From the NCBI GenBank assembly GCA_031287575.1, contig JAITSV010000034.1, positions 140,663 through 204,662 of the forward strand: DNA of 64,000 bases. Direction: 5' to 3'. The position numbers were made by a program, and so were the translations under genes. This DNA comes from Desulfovibrio sp. (GTDB lineage Bacteria; Desulfobacterota; Desulfovibrionia; Desulfovibrionales; Desulfovibrionaceae). Position 1 is the first letter of the stretch. Each line of letters opens with the position of its first letter. The notes below the pieces were generated by a model. That model was given only the letters and a program-made list of their open reading frames with translations. It was not told the origin of the DNA and searched no databases. Shown here one piece after another: positions 22,268-31,630 of the stretch.

Positions 22268-23365
22268 TCACGCCCCCCCCCCGGCGCGTCGCAGCAGGTC
22301 CTGATGCAGCGACCACGGTATGGTCACCCCTTCGCGGTGCGCCCGACGTTGCAGTTCAAAGCGCCGCGCGCCGGGCAGGCGGGTGGAGGGCTGGTCCAGC
22401 ACGTGGCCCAGCAGCGCGGCGGCGCGCCCGGCAAAATCGGCCCCAAAGGCCTGCGGCGCAATGAGCAGCATGCACTGCCCGGTGCGGGGCGGGTCGCCCG
22501 CCGCATCCAGGAACGACGAGGCCTCGTAGGCGTGATTGCTGCCGGTAAGCGATGCCGCCAGCAGTTCCACCATCAGCGCCAGCGCCGCCCCCTTGGCCCC
22601 GCCAAAGGGCAACAGCATGCCGCCAAGGGCAGCCCGCGCGTCCGTGGTGGGGCTGCCGCCCGCGTCCACGGCCCAGCCTTCCGGAATGGGTTTGCCCTCG
22701 CGCGCGGCGGCAACGATCTTGCCGCGCGCCACGGTGCTCAGCGAAAGGTCCATGACCAGCGGATCGTGCTCCGGCCCGGCACCCGGCGTGCCGTCTGGCC
22801 CGGCATGTGCCCCGGCCCCGGCGGCGTCCATGACACTCGCGGAGTCAGCGGCAGTTCCGACCGGTGCCGGACAGGCAAAGGCCAGGGGATTGGTGCCCAG
22901 CGAGGCGCGGTTGCCGCCCCACGGGGCCATGGCCGCCGGGGTGTTGGCGAACAGCAGCGCCACCAGCCCCTGCCGGGCGGCCCGTTCCACGTGCAGCCCG
23001 GCCACCCCGCAATGATGCGAATTGGTCACTCCCAGCGCGGCGCAGCCCATGCGCAGGGCCAGCGGCGCGGCCACATCCAGCCCGGCCTCCAGCGCCGGAT
23101 AGGCAAAACCGCACCCGGCATCCACGCGCACGGTGGCGGGCAGCGGTGTTTCCACCCGGGGCACGGCATCGCCGCGCACCTTGCCCGCCGCCGCCTGATC
23201 GGCATACTGCGGCAGGCGCGCCACCCCGTGCGAGGAAATGCCCATGCACTCGGCGGCCACCAGCGCCCCGGCCACGGAGGACGCGGCGGTGGGCAGCACG
23301 CCCACCCGTTCCAGCACGGTGCGGCACAGCGCCGCAAGATCGTCGGGCCCGAGAACCACGGTCAT
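22268..23365 (-). CDS. Malate/L-lactate/sulfolactate dehydrogenase family oxidoreductase (ComC-like)
   Basis: 365 residues of the NAD(P)-dependent type-II malate/L-lactate dehydrogenase family, which includes ComC, (R)-sulfolactate dehydrogenase. Family marks: catalytic-region His in GISSHGVARLPQYAD, NSHHCGVAGLHVERA, PWGGNR, the nucleotide-binding LVMDLS and the C-terminal GGAKGAALALMVELLA. A Gly/Ala/Pro-rich insert of about 30 residues follows TNPLAFACPAP. ATG at 23365 has AGGAG six bases upstream; the open frame runs on to 23767 through repeat sequence and is not coding. Position beside a GntR regulator and in the suyAB neighbourhood favours a sulfolactate or sulfopyruvate substrate. Malate, lactate or ureidoglycolate are alternatives. 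Confidence 0.82.
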   Translation of the reverse strand: MTVVLGPDDLAALCRTVLERVGVLPTAASSVAGALVAAECMGISSHGVARLPQYADQAAAGKVRGDAVPRVETPLPATVRVDAGCGFAYPALEAGLDVAAPLALRMGCAALGVTNSHHCGVAGLHVERAARQGLVALLFANTPAAMAPWGGNRASLGTNPLAFACPAPVGTAADSASVMDAAGAGAHAGPDGTPGAGPEHDPLVMDLSLSTVARGKIVAAAREGKPIPEGWAVDAGGSPTTDARAALGGMLLPFGGAKGAALALMVELLAASLTGSNHAYEASSFLDAAGDPPRTGQCMLLIAPQAFGADFAGRAAALLGHVLDQPSTRLPGARRFELQRRAHREGVTIPWSLHQDLLRRAGGGA

Positions 23366-23437
23366 GGCTGCTCCTGAAGGTTCGCTATCCACGGCCCGCT
23401 GACGGCCGATTCGAAGACCGCCCCCAGGGGGACTTTC

Positions 23438-23460
23438 GTTCGTTGACGAGGAAAACGAAC
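23438..23460. repeat. GTTCGTT-N9-AACGAAC inverted repeat (copy 2)
   Basis: Same arms as 17495-17517, loop GACGAGGAA versus GGCAAGGAA, and a related flank (CGAACCTGCCACGAGGGAG versus CGAACCCACCATGAGGGAG). Lies 73 bases before the dehydrogenase start on the minus strand. Confidence 0.6.
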
Positions 23461-23622
23461 CTGCCACGAGGGAGTGCGGCAGTCGTTGGGCAAGCGTAGC
23501 GAACCTTGCGGATACGCACGGCAAGGCAACGGCAGGCGAAGTTGACCACTCCGCGCACGCTGCCCGTATCGTTGCTGTCGCCATCCGTACGGTTCGGCTC
23601 ACCGACGGCGGGGGCAACGCCC

Positions 23623-23733
23623 GCAGACTCGCGTAACGGGCACGCCACGCGCCCTTCGGGTCTGACGCTCTGCGCACGATGCCCATAACGCTCGCAGGCT
23701 CGCGTAACGGGCACGCTACGCGCCCTTCGGGTC
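23623..23733. repeat. 40-bp direct repeat in the dehydrogenase/MCP gap
   Basis: Copies at 23623-23662 and 23694-23733 agree at 38 of 40 bases and are 71 bases apart. Core is TCGCGTAACGGGCACGC followed by ACGCGCCCTTCGGGTC. Related fragments (GCGTAACGGCTGACGCTCC) appear near 8640. The whole gap 23366-23770 holds only such repeats. Confidence 0.75.
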
Positions 23734-23770
23734 GGTGCCAACGGGCGAAAAGCCCCTTCGGAAACACGCC

Positions 23771-25804
23771 CTACGCGCGCAGCCTGTGCAACGCCTGCTC
23801 CAGTTGCGCGGCCATTTCCGACAGTTCGCGGATGGCCACGGCGGACTGCTGCATGCCCCCCGCCGTTTCCGCCGCGATGTCGCTGACCGACTGCACCGTG
23901 CGCCCGATCTGCTCGCTGGCGGCGGACTGTTGCTCCGCCGCCGTGGCAATGCCGTTGACCTGCGCGGCCGATTCACCCACGATGCGCACGATGGCCGTCA
24001 GTGCCTCGCCCGATTCACGGGCCGACCGGGTGGCCTCGTCCACCGCCGCCACGGAATGCTCCACCGCGTCCACGTTGCGCCGGGCCACGTCCTGGATGCC
24101 CCGCACGCTGCCGCCCACTTCCGCCGTGGCCAGCATGGTGCGTTCGGCCAGCTTGCGCACCTCGTCGGCGACAACGGCAAAACCGCGTCCGGCGTCCCCG
24201 GCCCTCGCCGCCTCGATGGCGGCGTTCAGCGCCAGCAGGTTGGTCTGGTCCGCGATGTCGGCGATCATTTCCATGACCTTGCCGATGGCCTCTGCCTTCA
24301 CGCCCAGTTCCTGCATGTTGCGGCGCACCGTGTCCGATCCCGCCGCAACCTTCTCGATGGCGGTGACGGTACGGGCCACCACCTGCGCCCCTTCTTCCGC
24401 GTTGCGGCGCGAATCGTCGGAGTTGCGGCTGGTGGCGGCGGCGCTGGCGGCCACCTCTGCCACGGCCCCGTTCATCTGGGTGATGGCAGACAGGGTTTCG
24501 GCCATGCGCTGCTGCTGCACCTCCGCCCCGGCACCCACCTGTTCGGCCTGGGCGGCCAGTTCTTCCGCAGCGGCGGCGATGCGCGCGGAAATGGCGTGGG
24601 CCTCGTCCGCCACGGATAGCATGGTCCGGTTGGCCGCTTCCACCCCCGTGCGGGCCTCGTCCGCCTGCTGCATGGCCAGCCGTGCCCGCTCCGATTCCTC
24701 CCGCGCGCGCTGCGATTCCTCTTCGGCGCTGGCAAGGTGGGCTTTCAGAGATTCCACCATGTCCACGATGTGGCCGTATACGCCGACGTGGGGGCTGCCG
24801 TCGTCGATGGCGTAGTCGCCCTCGGTGACCCGCCGGGCGATGTCGGCCAGTTCGCCGGGGTCCTTGCCGAGTTGACGCATGGTGCCGCGCGGCAGGACAC
24901 AGGCGATGACCGTGCCGACGCACGTCGCCGCCAGGGCCACCCCGGCCAGAAGCCACGTGGCCGTTCGGGACGCGGCGGCCAGAGCCTCTCCGGCGTGGGC
25001 CATGGACTCTCCGGCTGCCGCCTGGGCCGCCTCCAGCACCTGGCGCTGCTGCTCCAGCGCGGCAAAGCGCGCCTGCATGGTGCCCGCGCACAGGCCGAAG
25101 GCCATGCTGTACTCGTTCAGCAGCCCCTGCAACTGCCCCAGGGCCTCGACCACGGCCGGGTCGCTCTGGCCTTCCCCGGCCAGTTCCAGCTGCTTGCGCA
25201 CTTCGAACAGGTTGCGGTTCACCTTGCGGCGCAGATCCTTGTCCGGCTGCACCAGAAACTGCCCCGCGTGCACCCGCACGGCGCCGAAGCCTTCCATGGC
25301 CGCGGCCAGGTGCCGGTAACGGCCAAAGCGGGCCGCATCCGGCGCCGCCTGCATGGAGGCGGAAAGCGTTTCCTCCAGCTTGGCGGCGGCGGCCTGCACC
25401 GCCTCCGCATTGCGGGTCAGCCCCTCGCGCATGACCGAAATTTCCTGGGTGGAGGAAACCAGCTGCCCGAAGGCCGTCTTGAACTTTTCCAGGTTCTCCA
25501 CCAGGGCCTTGCCGTCGGCGGCGGCCCACTCTTCGCTCAGGGTGCCCATGACACCGGTGACGATGGCCAGTGCGCCGTCGAGGTGCTGGTCGGTAACGTC
25601 GGTCTGTGCTTCCTCGCCGAGCAGCATGTAGCGTCCCATGGACGCCTCGGCCGAAGACATCTGGCGCATGCCCGTTTCGATGGCCGTGGCGTACCCGCCA
25701 TATCTGACCATGTCGTGCATTCCCCGCCACCCGATGCCGCCGACGACGACCGTCAGCAGGAGTACGGCCAGAAAACCCAGATAAAGCTTGGTCTTCAGAA
25801 GCAT
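23771..25804 (-). CDS. Methyl-accepting chemotaxis protein
   Basis: 677 residues. Signal-anchor span at 8-28, an all-helical periplasmic region of about 250 residues (35-285) of the size and pattern of HBM-type ligand domains, second span about 288-310, a HAMP-like linker and the signalling domain whose hairpin tip reads [17 protein letters not shown]. It binds CheA/CheW and steers flagellar rotation in response to a ligand, often an organic acid for helical bimodular sensors. ATG at 25804 has GGAGGGCAGC before it. It sits inside the sulfolactate-type cluster, which suggests that its ligand is the pathway substrate, but this is only positional evidence. Confidence 0.9.
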   Translation of the reverse strand: MLLKTKLYLGFLAVLLLTVVVGGIGWRGMHDMVRYGGYATAIETGMRQMSSAEASMGRYMLLGEEAQTDVTDQHLDGALAIVTGVMGTLSEEWAAADGKALVENLEKFKTAFGQLVSSTQEISVMREGLTRNAEAVQAAAAKLEETLSASMQAAPDAARFGRYRHLAAAMEGFGAVRVHAGQFLVQPDKDLRRKVNRNLFEVRKQLELAGEGQSDPAVVEALGQLQGLLNEYSMAFGLCAGTMQARFAALEQQRQVLEAAQAAAGESMAHAGEALAAASRTATWLLAGVALAATCVGTVIACVLPRGTMRQLGKDPGELADIARRVTEGDYAIDDGSPHVGVYGHIVDMVESLKAHLASAEEESQRAREESERARLAMQQADEARTGVEAANRTMLSVADEAHAISARIAAAAEELAAQAEQVGAGAEVQQQRMAETLSAITQMNGAVAEVAASAAATSRNSDDSRRNAEEGAQVVARTVTAIEKVAAGSDTVRRNMQELGVKAEAIGKVMEMIADIADQTNLLALNAAIEAARAGDAGRGFAVVADEVRKLAERTMLATAEVGGSVRGIQDVARRNVDAVEHSVAAVDEATRSARESGEALTAIVRIVGESAAQVNGIATAAEQQSAASEQIGRTVQSVSDIAAETAGGMQQSAVAIRELSEMAAQLEQALHRLRA

Positions 25805-26286
25805 GCTGCCCTCCGGAGTTGCTGTTCCGCCGACGCCCCGCCGGAGCCAACAGGCCGCCGTCGGAGCGCGTCACCGGTCCGCGCGGACCGGCCCCGCCTG
25901 AGACTGTTCCGCCCCCTTGCGTTGCAGGTTCGATGCATGCAGGCCGCCTGTCGGCCCTGGCTGCCCCCCCCGGACAGGTCCCCTGCTTCTGTCGTCTTGC
26001 CCGGCCCGAATGCCATGGTTCCCCGGATTCCACGGATATCCCGGGTTCCCCGGACGCCCCCGGACGCCCCCGGAAACACGCGCCGACCGCCGCGCCCCTT
26101 TGCGGCCCGGAGCAGCCCGCCGGGCAGTCCGGGCCCCTGTCGCCCGTAGGGGCGGGCGGACTCCGCAGCGCCGGACCTTGCGGTTTCGACGTTTTCGCGA
26201 CCGGCTTGCCGTAACGGCCCTTTCGGGACCGACCCGGTCGCAGCGCGGAATCCGCCCGCCGTCTCAGGAGGAGGCAGGCAAAGTGT
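25805..26286. other. Non-coding gap between MCP and LarA-type racemase
   Basis: About 480 bases. Contains short GC-rich repeats such as GGACGCCCCC twice in tandem (about 26050-26075) and CCCGG-rich stretches. Open frames here lack ribosome sites and have no recognisable protein. The MCP promoter is presumably here but I cannot place it. Confidence 0.4.
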
Positions 26287-27537
26287 CTATTTCCGGTAAA
26301 AGAACGAAGAGTTGGCGTTCTTCACCACGGCCACGCGCGGGTCCCGCATCCCCGCCAGCCAGGTGTTCACGGTTTCCTGCATGTCGCCGGGCGTCAGCAG
26401 GCATTCGCGCAGCCGGGCCTGGTCCAGGTCGGAATGCACCACCACCTCGAAGCTGGTGGTGGCCCGCGCGAACAGGAAGCCCTTGTGCGCGCCCATGCGG
26501 AACGCCCCGGACTCGAAGTCCTTCTTCAGCGAATGCGCGCACGGGAAGCGCCGCACGTAGTCGTGATACACCTCGTCGCCGATGCCCTGGCCGCACTCGG
26601 CCACCAGCAGCACCTTCGCGCCGGGCGCGGCGCACTGCACCGCCGTGTTCAGCCCCTTCTGGGCCTGGTACAGGCAGATGTCCTTGGGCGTGCCGCCGCA
26701 CGAGGCGATGACGATGTCATAGGGCTTGTCGTAGGCCAGCCCGTACACCTGCGCCGTGACCTTGGCCGCCGCGCGCATGACCAGCGGCGGCCAGCCCGCC
26801 AGCACGGCCACCGGGCGCTTGGCCGCGTCCAGCACCACGTTGACGGCCATGGACACCCCGGCCAGTTCACCGGCCTCGTCCAGGTCGAGGCGCACGGGGT
26901 TGGTGTCTATGGCGCCCACGGTGGCGGCCGGGTCGCGCATCAGGCGGTGGTTGGCCTGGATCATGGCGGCAGAGGCGCAGCCGATGACCACGCCCTTGGC
27001 CCCGCCGGTGAAGCCCACGAACTGGTGCGCGTCCACCATGCCGATGACCAGCCGCAGTTCCGCCGCCCCGTAGGCGGCATTGACCTCCACCGGGGTGCCG
27101 CGCGTGGTGGCGCCGAAGCGCGCCAGCGCCGAGTGCTCGGCGTCATGGGCAACCACCCGGCAGCCGCGCAGATCCTCCGGCAGCACGCGGGCCAGCTGGG
27201 CCTCGTCCGCCGGGGGATGCAAACCGCCGCCCACCACGATCACCACGTCTTCCGGCTTCAGGGACGGATAGGCCGCGAACAGTCTGTCCAGCAGCGGCGG
27301 CAGCAGCAACCGCACCGGCACGGGCCGCGTTTCGTCGGGCACGGCGATGGCCACGGAACGCGGTGCCGGCCGGTCTTCCAGCCGCAGGCAGCCCAGCGGA
27401 TCGTCCAGGGCGGCGTGCAGGGCCGCCAAAGGATCGGCCAGCGGCTCGACGGGGTTCGGTTCGAACACGTCCACGTGGGCGGAATCCGGCAATTCCAGGG
27501 GCACGTAGCCGTGCCCGTATTTCAGGTCGATGCGCAT
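26287..27537 (-). CDS. LarA-type nickel-dependent 2-hydroxyacid racemase
   Basis: 416 residues of the LarA (DUF2088) family. LarA enzymes use the nickel-pincer nucleotide cofactor to racemise lactate and other 2-hydroxyacids by hydride transfer. Cofactor and catalytic residues are in place: GGGLHPP, and the signature DAHQFVGFTGGAKG with the later NHRLM, giving the His, Lys and His that hold nickel and the pincer ring. C-terminal ASCGGTPKDICLYQAQKG and AECGQGIGDE are also family-like. ATG at 27537 is preceded by GAGAGG about 12 bases away. The cofactor genes larB, larC and larE are not in this window. Its neighbours suggest a sulfolactate or malate substrate rather than free lactate. Confidence 0.85.
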   Translation of the reverse strand: MRIDLKYGHGYVPLELPDSAHVDVFEPNPVEPLADPLAALHAALDDPLGCLRLEDRPAPRSVAIAVPDETRPVPVRLLLPPLLDRLFAAYPSLKPEDVVIVVGGGLHPPADEAQLARVLPEDLRGCRVVAHDAEHSALARFGATTRGTPVEVNAAYGAAELRLVIGMVDAHQFVGFTGGAKGVVIGCASAAMIQANHRLMRDPAATVGAIDTNPVRLDLDEAGELAGVSMAVNVVLDAAKRPVAVLAGWPPLVMRAAAKVTAQVYGLAYDKPYDIVIASCGGTPKDICLYQAQKGLNTAVQCAAPGAKVLLVAECGQGIGDEVYHDYVRRFPCAHSLKKDFESGAFRMGAHKGFLFARATTSFEVVVHSDLDQARLRECLLTPGDMQETVNTWLAGMRDPRVAVVKNANSSFFYRK

Positions 27538-27691
27538 GAAACGAAACCTCTCGCATGAAATGTTGCCGCAACGGGATGCCCCGAAAAGGCCGAACCCCCG
27601 CCGCGCGGTACCAGCACGGGAACACGCACGACGGGGGCGGAACGGAAGGCGCCTACGGCCCACGCCGGGCATCGGGCGCACGAAAGGCGGC

Positions 27692-27718
27692 GGGGACGCC
27701 CAACAGCATCGCGTCCCC
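27692..27718 (-). terminator. Hairpin behind the TerC-like gene
   Basis: GGGGACGC / GCGTCCCC stem with an 11-base loop, 17 bases after the TerC stop on the minus strand. No long T run, so it may be a weak or Rho-assisted terminator. Confidence 0.5.
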
Positions 27719-27734
27719 GTCACGCCGGGCCGCA

Positions 27735-28448
27735 TCAGCCGTCATCGGAAACCCTGTTGCGCACCACCGCACGGTGCAGGCGGGGGTATGCCAGCACGAG
27801 CGCGACCCCCAGGATCATGGCGCCGTATTCCACCACCGGGGTCTGGGGCAGCACCGAATGCATGAACGGATCGGTGACGATCATCTCGCCCCCCACCTTG
27901 CCCAGCACCGCCGCACCGATGGTGATGATGATGGGATAGCGTTCCATGAGCGTGGACAGCAGGTTCGAGGTGAACACCACGAAGGGAATGCTGAGCGCCA
28001 GGCCGAAGATGAGCAGGCCAAGGCTGCCCTTGGAGGCGCCCGCCACGGCCAGGATGTTGTCGGTGGACATGACGAGGTCGGCCACCACGATGGTGAGCAT
28101 GGCGTCGAACAGGCCCTTGCACTCGTGGCAGTCCTTTTCCTCGCCGCCGCCTTCCATCAGCAGCTTGACCGCTATCCACAGGATCAGCGCGCCGCCCACC
28201 AGCTTGACGTAGGCAAGGCCCAGCAGCTTGGCCGCGAAGAAGGTAAGGATGATGCGCAGCACCACGGCCGCGCCGGAACCGAGCAGGATCCCCATCATCT
28301 TCTGGCGATGGGGCAGGTTGCGCACCGCCAGCGCGATGACCACGGCGTTGTCCCCGGCAAGGACAAGGTCGATGAGCACGATGCTGAGCAGCGCGCTTAA
28401 GAATTCCCAGGTAAAGGCTATGCCGCCGGGAAACAGGACGTCCATCAT
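27735..28448 (-). CDS. TerC/YjbE-family integral membrane protein
   Basis: 237 residues with about seven membrane spans. The two conserved acidic motifs of TerC proteins are present: DLVLAGDNAVVIALA (about residues 27-41) and VVADLVMSTDNILAVAG in the second half. The C-rich loop EEKDCHECKG between the halves is unusual. Members export manganese or other divalent metals, and some are linked to exoenzyme metalation. ATG at 28448 is preceded by AAGGAGAGAG. A terminator separates it from tctA upstream, but read-through would place it in the suyAB-tct transcript. Its role in that context is unclear. Confidence 0.85.
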   Translation of the reverse strand: MMDVLFPGGIAFTWEFLSALLSIVLIDLVLAGDNAVVIALAVRNLPHRQKMMGILLGSGAAVVLRIILTFFAAKLLGLAYVKLVGGALILWIAVKLLMEGGGEEKDCHECKGLFDAMLTIVVADLVMSTDNILAVAGASKGSLGLLIFGLALSIPFVVFTSNLLSTLMERYPIIITIGAAVLGKVGGEMIVTDPFMHSVLPQTPVVEYGAMILGVALVLAYPRLHRAVVRNRVSDDG

Positions 28449-28476
28449 CTGACTCTCTCCTTGAAAATGATCGGCG

Positions 28477-28519
28477 AAAAAGACGCCCGGCGTGACGTAC
28501 AGCGCGCCACGCCGGGCGT
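28477..28519 (-). terminator. Intrinsic terminator after tctA
   Basis: Perfect 12-bp stem ACGCCCGGCGTG with its complement around a 13-base loop, followed on the minus strand by CTTTTTC. Ends the suyAB-tctCBA transcript 15 bases after the tctA stop. Confidence 0.85.
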
Positions 28520-28533
28520 TTCAGGAGCGGTGG

Positions 28534-30042
28534 TTAATCGTCGCCGTCGGCAAGGGCCTCGGCCTCGCCGCTCTTGTACTGGGCCCACAGGCCGCGCACG
28601 AACGAGCCGATGGACAGCACCATGAACACGCAGGCGATGGGGCGGGTGAAGAACACGCTCCACGAACCGCGCGACATGAGCAGGGACTGCGACAGCGAGG
28701 TTTCCAGCATCTGGGCCAGCACGCTGGCAAGCACCAGGGGCGCCATGGGGAACTTCAGCTTGCGCATCAGGTAGCCGACGACGCCGAAGATCAGGGTCAC
28801 CCACACGTCGAACAGCATGAAGCGGATGCTGTATGCCCCGAGCACCGCGAACACGAGGATCAGCGGCCCGAGCACGGGGAAGGGAATGAGGGCGATGCGC
28901 GCCCACATGCCCACCAGCGGCAGGTTGAGCACCAGGCAGATCAGGTTGCCCACGTACATGGAGGCGATGATGGCCCACACGAAGGTGGGGTCGGACTGGA
29001 ACAGCAGCGGGCCGGGTTGCAGGCCGTACATCATCAGGCCGCCCAGCAGCACCGCCAGGGCCGGGCCGGTGGGCAGGCCGAAGGCCAGCAGGGGCACGAA
29101 GCCGCCGCTGGAGGTGGCGTTGTTGGCGCCTTCGGGTGCGGCCACGCCTTCGATGGCCCCCTTGCCGAAGCTTTCGGGGTTCTTGGACAGGCGTTTTTCC
29201 ATGTCATAGGCCACGAAGGTGGTCACGGCGGGGGAACAGCCGGGCAGAAGCCCCATGAAAAAGCCCACGATGGACGAGCGCAGCATGACCCAGCGGCAGC
29301 GGTACACGTCGGCCCACTTGGGCATCCATTCGACCTTGCGGTTGTCGAGCATGTAGGTGATGCGCTGCTCGACGTTGCAGAACACTTCGCCCAGGGCGAA
29401 CAGGCCGATGATGACGCTGATGAAGTTGACCCCGGCCATGAGGTCTTCAGAGCCGAAGGTCAGGCGGCCCACGCCGGTCAGCGGGTTCTGGCCCACCATG
29501 GCGGCGGTGAGGCCCAGGATGGCGCTGACAAGGCCCTTGAACAGCGCCTTGCCGGCCAGGCTGACCACCAGGGACAGGCCCATGACCATCAGGGCGAAGT
29601 ACTCGGGCGGGCCGAAGTACAGGGCGAAGCTGGCCAGGGTGGGCGCGAAGAAGGTCAGGCCCAGCAGGCTGACCGTGCCCGCCACGAACGATGATATGGC
29701 CGATATGGCAAGTGCGGCGCCTGCCCTCCCCTGTTTTGCCATCTCGAAGCCGTCCAGCGCCGTGGGCACGGACGAGGCTTCGCCGGGGATGTTGACCATG
29801 ATGGCCGTGGTGGACCCGCCGTACATGGCGCCGTAGTAGATGGCGGCCAGCATGATGATGGCGGGGGTCGGCGGCAGGAAGGTGGTCAGCGGCAGCAGGA
29901 TGGCGATGCCGCTGGAGGGGCCGATGCCGGGCAGCACGCCGACAAGGGTGCCCACGAAGCAGCCCACGAAGGCCCACATGATGTTTTCGGGGCTCATGGC
30001 GATGGCGAACCCCTGGAACAACAGGTCGAATGAGAAGAACAT
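28534..30042 (-). CDS. tctA: Tripartite tricarboxylate transporter, large membrane subunit
   Basis: 502 residues with about 11-12 membrane spans. Family signatures GVLPGIGPSSGIAILLPLTTF near residue 36 and MGLLPGCSPAVTTFVAYDMEKR near residue 255, both centred on the paired PG motifs that define TctA. It is the ion-coupled permease that receives substrate from the periplasmic TctC protein. GGAGAG precedes the ATG. Twelve bases separate it from tctB. TTT systems are known to carry citrate, tartrate, terephthalate and, as SlcHFG in Chromohalobacter, sulfolactate; the adjacent suyAB genes point to the last. Confidence 0.93.
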   Translation of the reverse strand: MFFSFDLLFQGFAIAMSPENIMWAFVGCFVGTLVGVLPGIGPSSGIAILLPLTTFLPPTPAIIMLAAIYYGAMYGGSTTAIMVNIPGEASSVPTALDGFEMAKQGRAGAALAISAISSFVAGTVSLLGLTFFAPTLASFALYFGPPEYFALMVMGLSLVVSLAGKALFKGLVSAILGLTAAMVGQNPLTGVGRLTFGSEDLMAGVNFISVIIGLFALGEVFCNVEQRITYMLDNRKVEWMPKWADVYRCRWVMLRSSIVGFFMGLLPGCSPAVTTFVAYDMEKRLSKNPESFGKGAIEGVAAPEGANNATSSGGFVPLLAFGLPTGPALAVLLGGLMMYGLQPGPLLFQSDPTFVWAIIASMYVGNLICLVLNLPLVGMWARIALIPFPVLGPLILVFAVLGAYSIRFMLFDVWVTLIFGVVGYLMRKLKFPMAPLVLASVLAQMLETSLSQSLLMSRGSWSVFFTRPIACVFMVLSIGSFVRGLWAQYKSGEAEALADGDD

Positions 30043-30054
30043 GTGCGGACTCTC

Positions 30055-30513
30055 CTATGCACCCAGCACGCCGAGCGGGAAACTAAGCGAGAGGTAGTGG
30101 ATCATGAGATAGATGCTCACGGCGGTACCGATTCCAGTCAGTATCCCGGCAAGCACGCTCATGCCGAGGTAGGGCACGAGAACGGCGACGAAGATCATGC
30201 TGGCAACGGGCAGGCCCAGCAGTTCGATGACGGCGACATATATCACCAGGGCCACCATGGTGACGCCTATGTGGCGCCAGCCTTCCATGTCGGGCCACTC
30301 GACGGGAATTTCCTCGCCCTTGTAGGTGATGGCCCGCACGACCAGCAGCAGGCCCCCCACGGCGGTCAGCACGCCACACAGCAGCGGCAGCGCCTTGGCG
30401 GGCAGACGTTCGCCCATGAGCGCCGGGATGCTCATGGCGGCCAGGGCCACGGCGATGCCCAACAGGCAGATGAAGATGCCGCTCACGATGTCGGCAGAGC
30501 GGAGTGTCCGCAT
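30055..30513 (-). CDS. tctB: Tripartite tricarboxylate transporter, small membrane subunit
   Basis: 152 residues with four predicted membrane spans, the standard TctB size and topology: IVSGIFICLLGIAVALAA, the LPLLCGVLTAVGGLLLVVRA span, then two spans in the C-terminal half. The ATG at 30513 is preceded by AGAGGGGG; a longer frame to 30537 is not needed. TctB is the poorly conserved partner of TctA. A stable hairpin at 30540-30577 lies between it and tctC. Confidence 0.88.
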   Translation of the reverse strand: MRTLRSADIVSGIFICLLGIAVALAAMSIPALMGERLPAKALPLLCGVLTAVGGLLLVVRAITYKGEEIPVEWPDMEGWRHIGVTMVALVIYVAVIELLGLPVASMIFVAVLVPYLGMSVLAGILTGIGTAVSIYLMIHYLSLSFPLGVLGA

Positions 30514-30539
30514 AGAATGCCCCCTCTTCGGATGCACGA

Positions 30540-30577
30540 GGGGGGCAGGGCCGGAGGCACTACCGGCCCTGCCCCCC
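30540..30577 (-). promoter_or_regulatory. Intra-operon hairpin between tctC and tctB
   Basis: Perfect 15-bp stem GGGGGGCAGGGCCGG with its complement around an eight-base loop, no T run. It lies 11 bases after the tctC stop. Such hairpins often protect the upstream message and raise binding-protein yield over the permease subunits. Confidence 0.65.
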
Positions 30578-30587
30578 CGTGTACGCG

Positions 30588-31556
30588 TTACTTTTTGATG
30601 GACTTGGCCAGTTCGGTGTACTCGGCGGTCACCTTCTTGATGTACGCGACGCTGGCGTCATGTCCCATGGACAGGGGCACGAAGCCCTGGTCGCGCATTT
30701 CCTTCTGGATCTCCGGATTGTTGGCGATTTCCAGGAAGGCCTTTTCAAGGGTGGCCACCGCTTCGGCCGGGGTGTTCACGGGAACGCCCACGCCACGGTC
30801 GATGGAGTCGACCATGTCGAAGCCCTTTTCCTTCAGGGTCGGCGCATCGGGGAAGTGCGGGAAGCGCTGCTCGGTGGAGAACGCCAGCACGCGCAGCTTG
30901 TCCTTGAAGCGCACGAGGTCGTCGGAGTTGGCGAACACGGCATCCACGTGGTTGCCGAGGATGGCGGTCATCTGGGGGGCCGAGCCGGTGAACGGCACGT
31001 AGCTGAAATTCACGCCCGCCAGCTTTTCAAGGCGCAGGGTGGCCATGTGGTGGCCGGAGAATGCCGCGGAGCCGCCGATGGTCACGCCGCCCGGGTCCTT
31101 CTTGGCGGCGGCCAGCAGATCGTCAAGCGTCTTGAGGGGGCTGTCGGTATTCACCGCGAGGCCGAGGGGCGTGCTCTGGAACATGGCCACGGGCACGATC
31201 TGCTCGGTCTTGTAGCCCACGTTCTGCTGCATGGGTTGCAGGATGATGTGCGGGGTATTGATGGTGTAGAAGCTGTAGCCGTCGGGCTTGGCGCGGGCCA
31301 GTTCCTTCCAGCCCACGGCACCGCCGCCGCCGACGACGTAGTCGACCACGACCTGCTGGCCCAGGATCTGGTGCAGGTACTTCTGCTGGCGGCGGGCTTC
31401 ACGGTCGGACTGTCCGCCCGGATCGAAGGTCACCACGTAGGAAAGCTGCTTGGAGGGGAACTTGTCTTCCGCCGAGGCGGACGCGGTCCAGAGCATGGCG
31501 ACGCACAGGAACGCGAGGGCGAAAACGTTGCGGAGGCTGTAGCACCGGTTCTTCAT
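30588..31556 (-). CDS. tctC: Tripartite tricarboxylate transporter, periplasmic substrate-binding protein
   Basis: 322 residues. Sec signal peptide (Arg-rich start, FALAFLCVAMLWTASASA, cleavage near residue 29), then a Bug/TctC-fold binding protein: FDPGGQSDREARR at the first ligand loop, VDYVVGGGGAVGWKE, and GSAAFSGHH lining the second. In this family the acidic residue of the first loop contacts the substrate through water molecules. AGGAGAAAGGCC precedes the ATG. It lies between suyB and tctB, flanked by hairpins on both sides, and is probably the most abundantly made transporter part. Confidence 0.92.
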   Translation of the reverse strand: MKNRCYSLRNVFALAFLCVAMLWTASASAEDKFPSKQLSYVVTFDPGGQSDREARRQQKYLHQILGQQVVVDYVVGGGGAVGWKELARAKPDGYSFYTINTPHIILQPMQQNVGYKTEQIVPVAMFQSTPLGLAVNTDSPLKTLDDLLAAAKKDPGGVTIGGSAAFSGHHMATLRLEKLAGVNFSYVPFTGSAPQMTAILGNHVDAVFANSDDLVRFKDKLRVLAFSTEQRFPHFPDAPTLKEKGFDMVDSIDRGVGVPVNTPAEAVATLEKAFLEIANNPEIQKEMRDQGFVPLSMGHDASVAYIKKVTAEYTELAKSIKK

Positions 31557-31630
31557 GGCCTTTCTCCTGCCGGCCGGAAGAGGCCGGGCTCGTTGACCTA
31601 TAAACCTACAGTCCCAGACACTAGGGAGAA

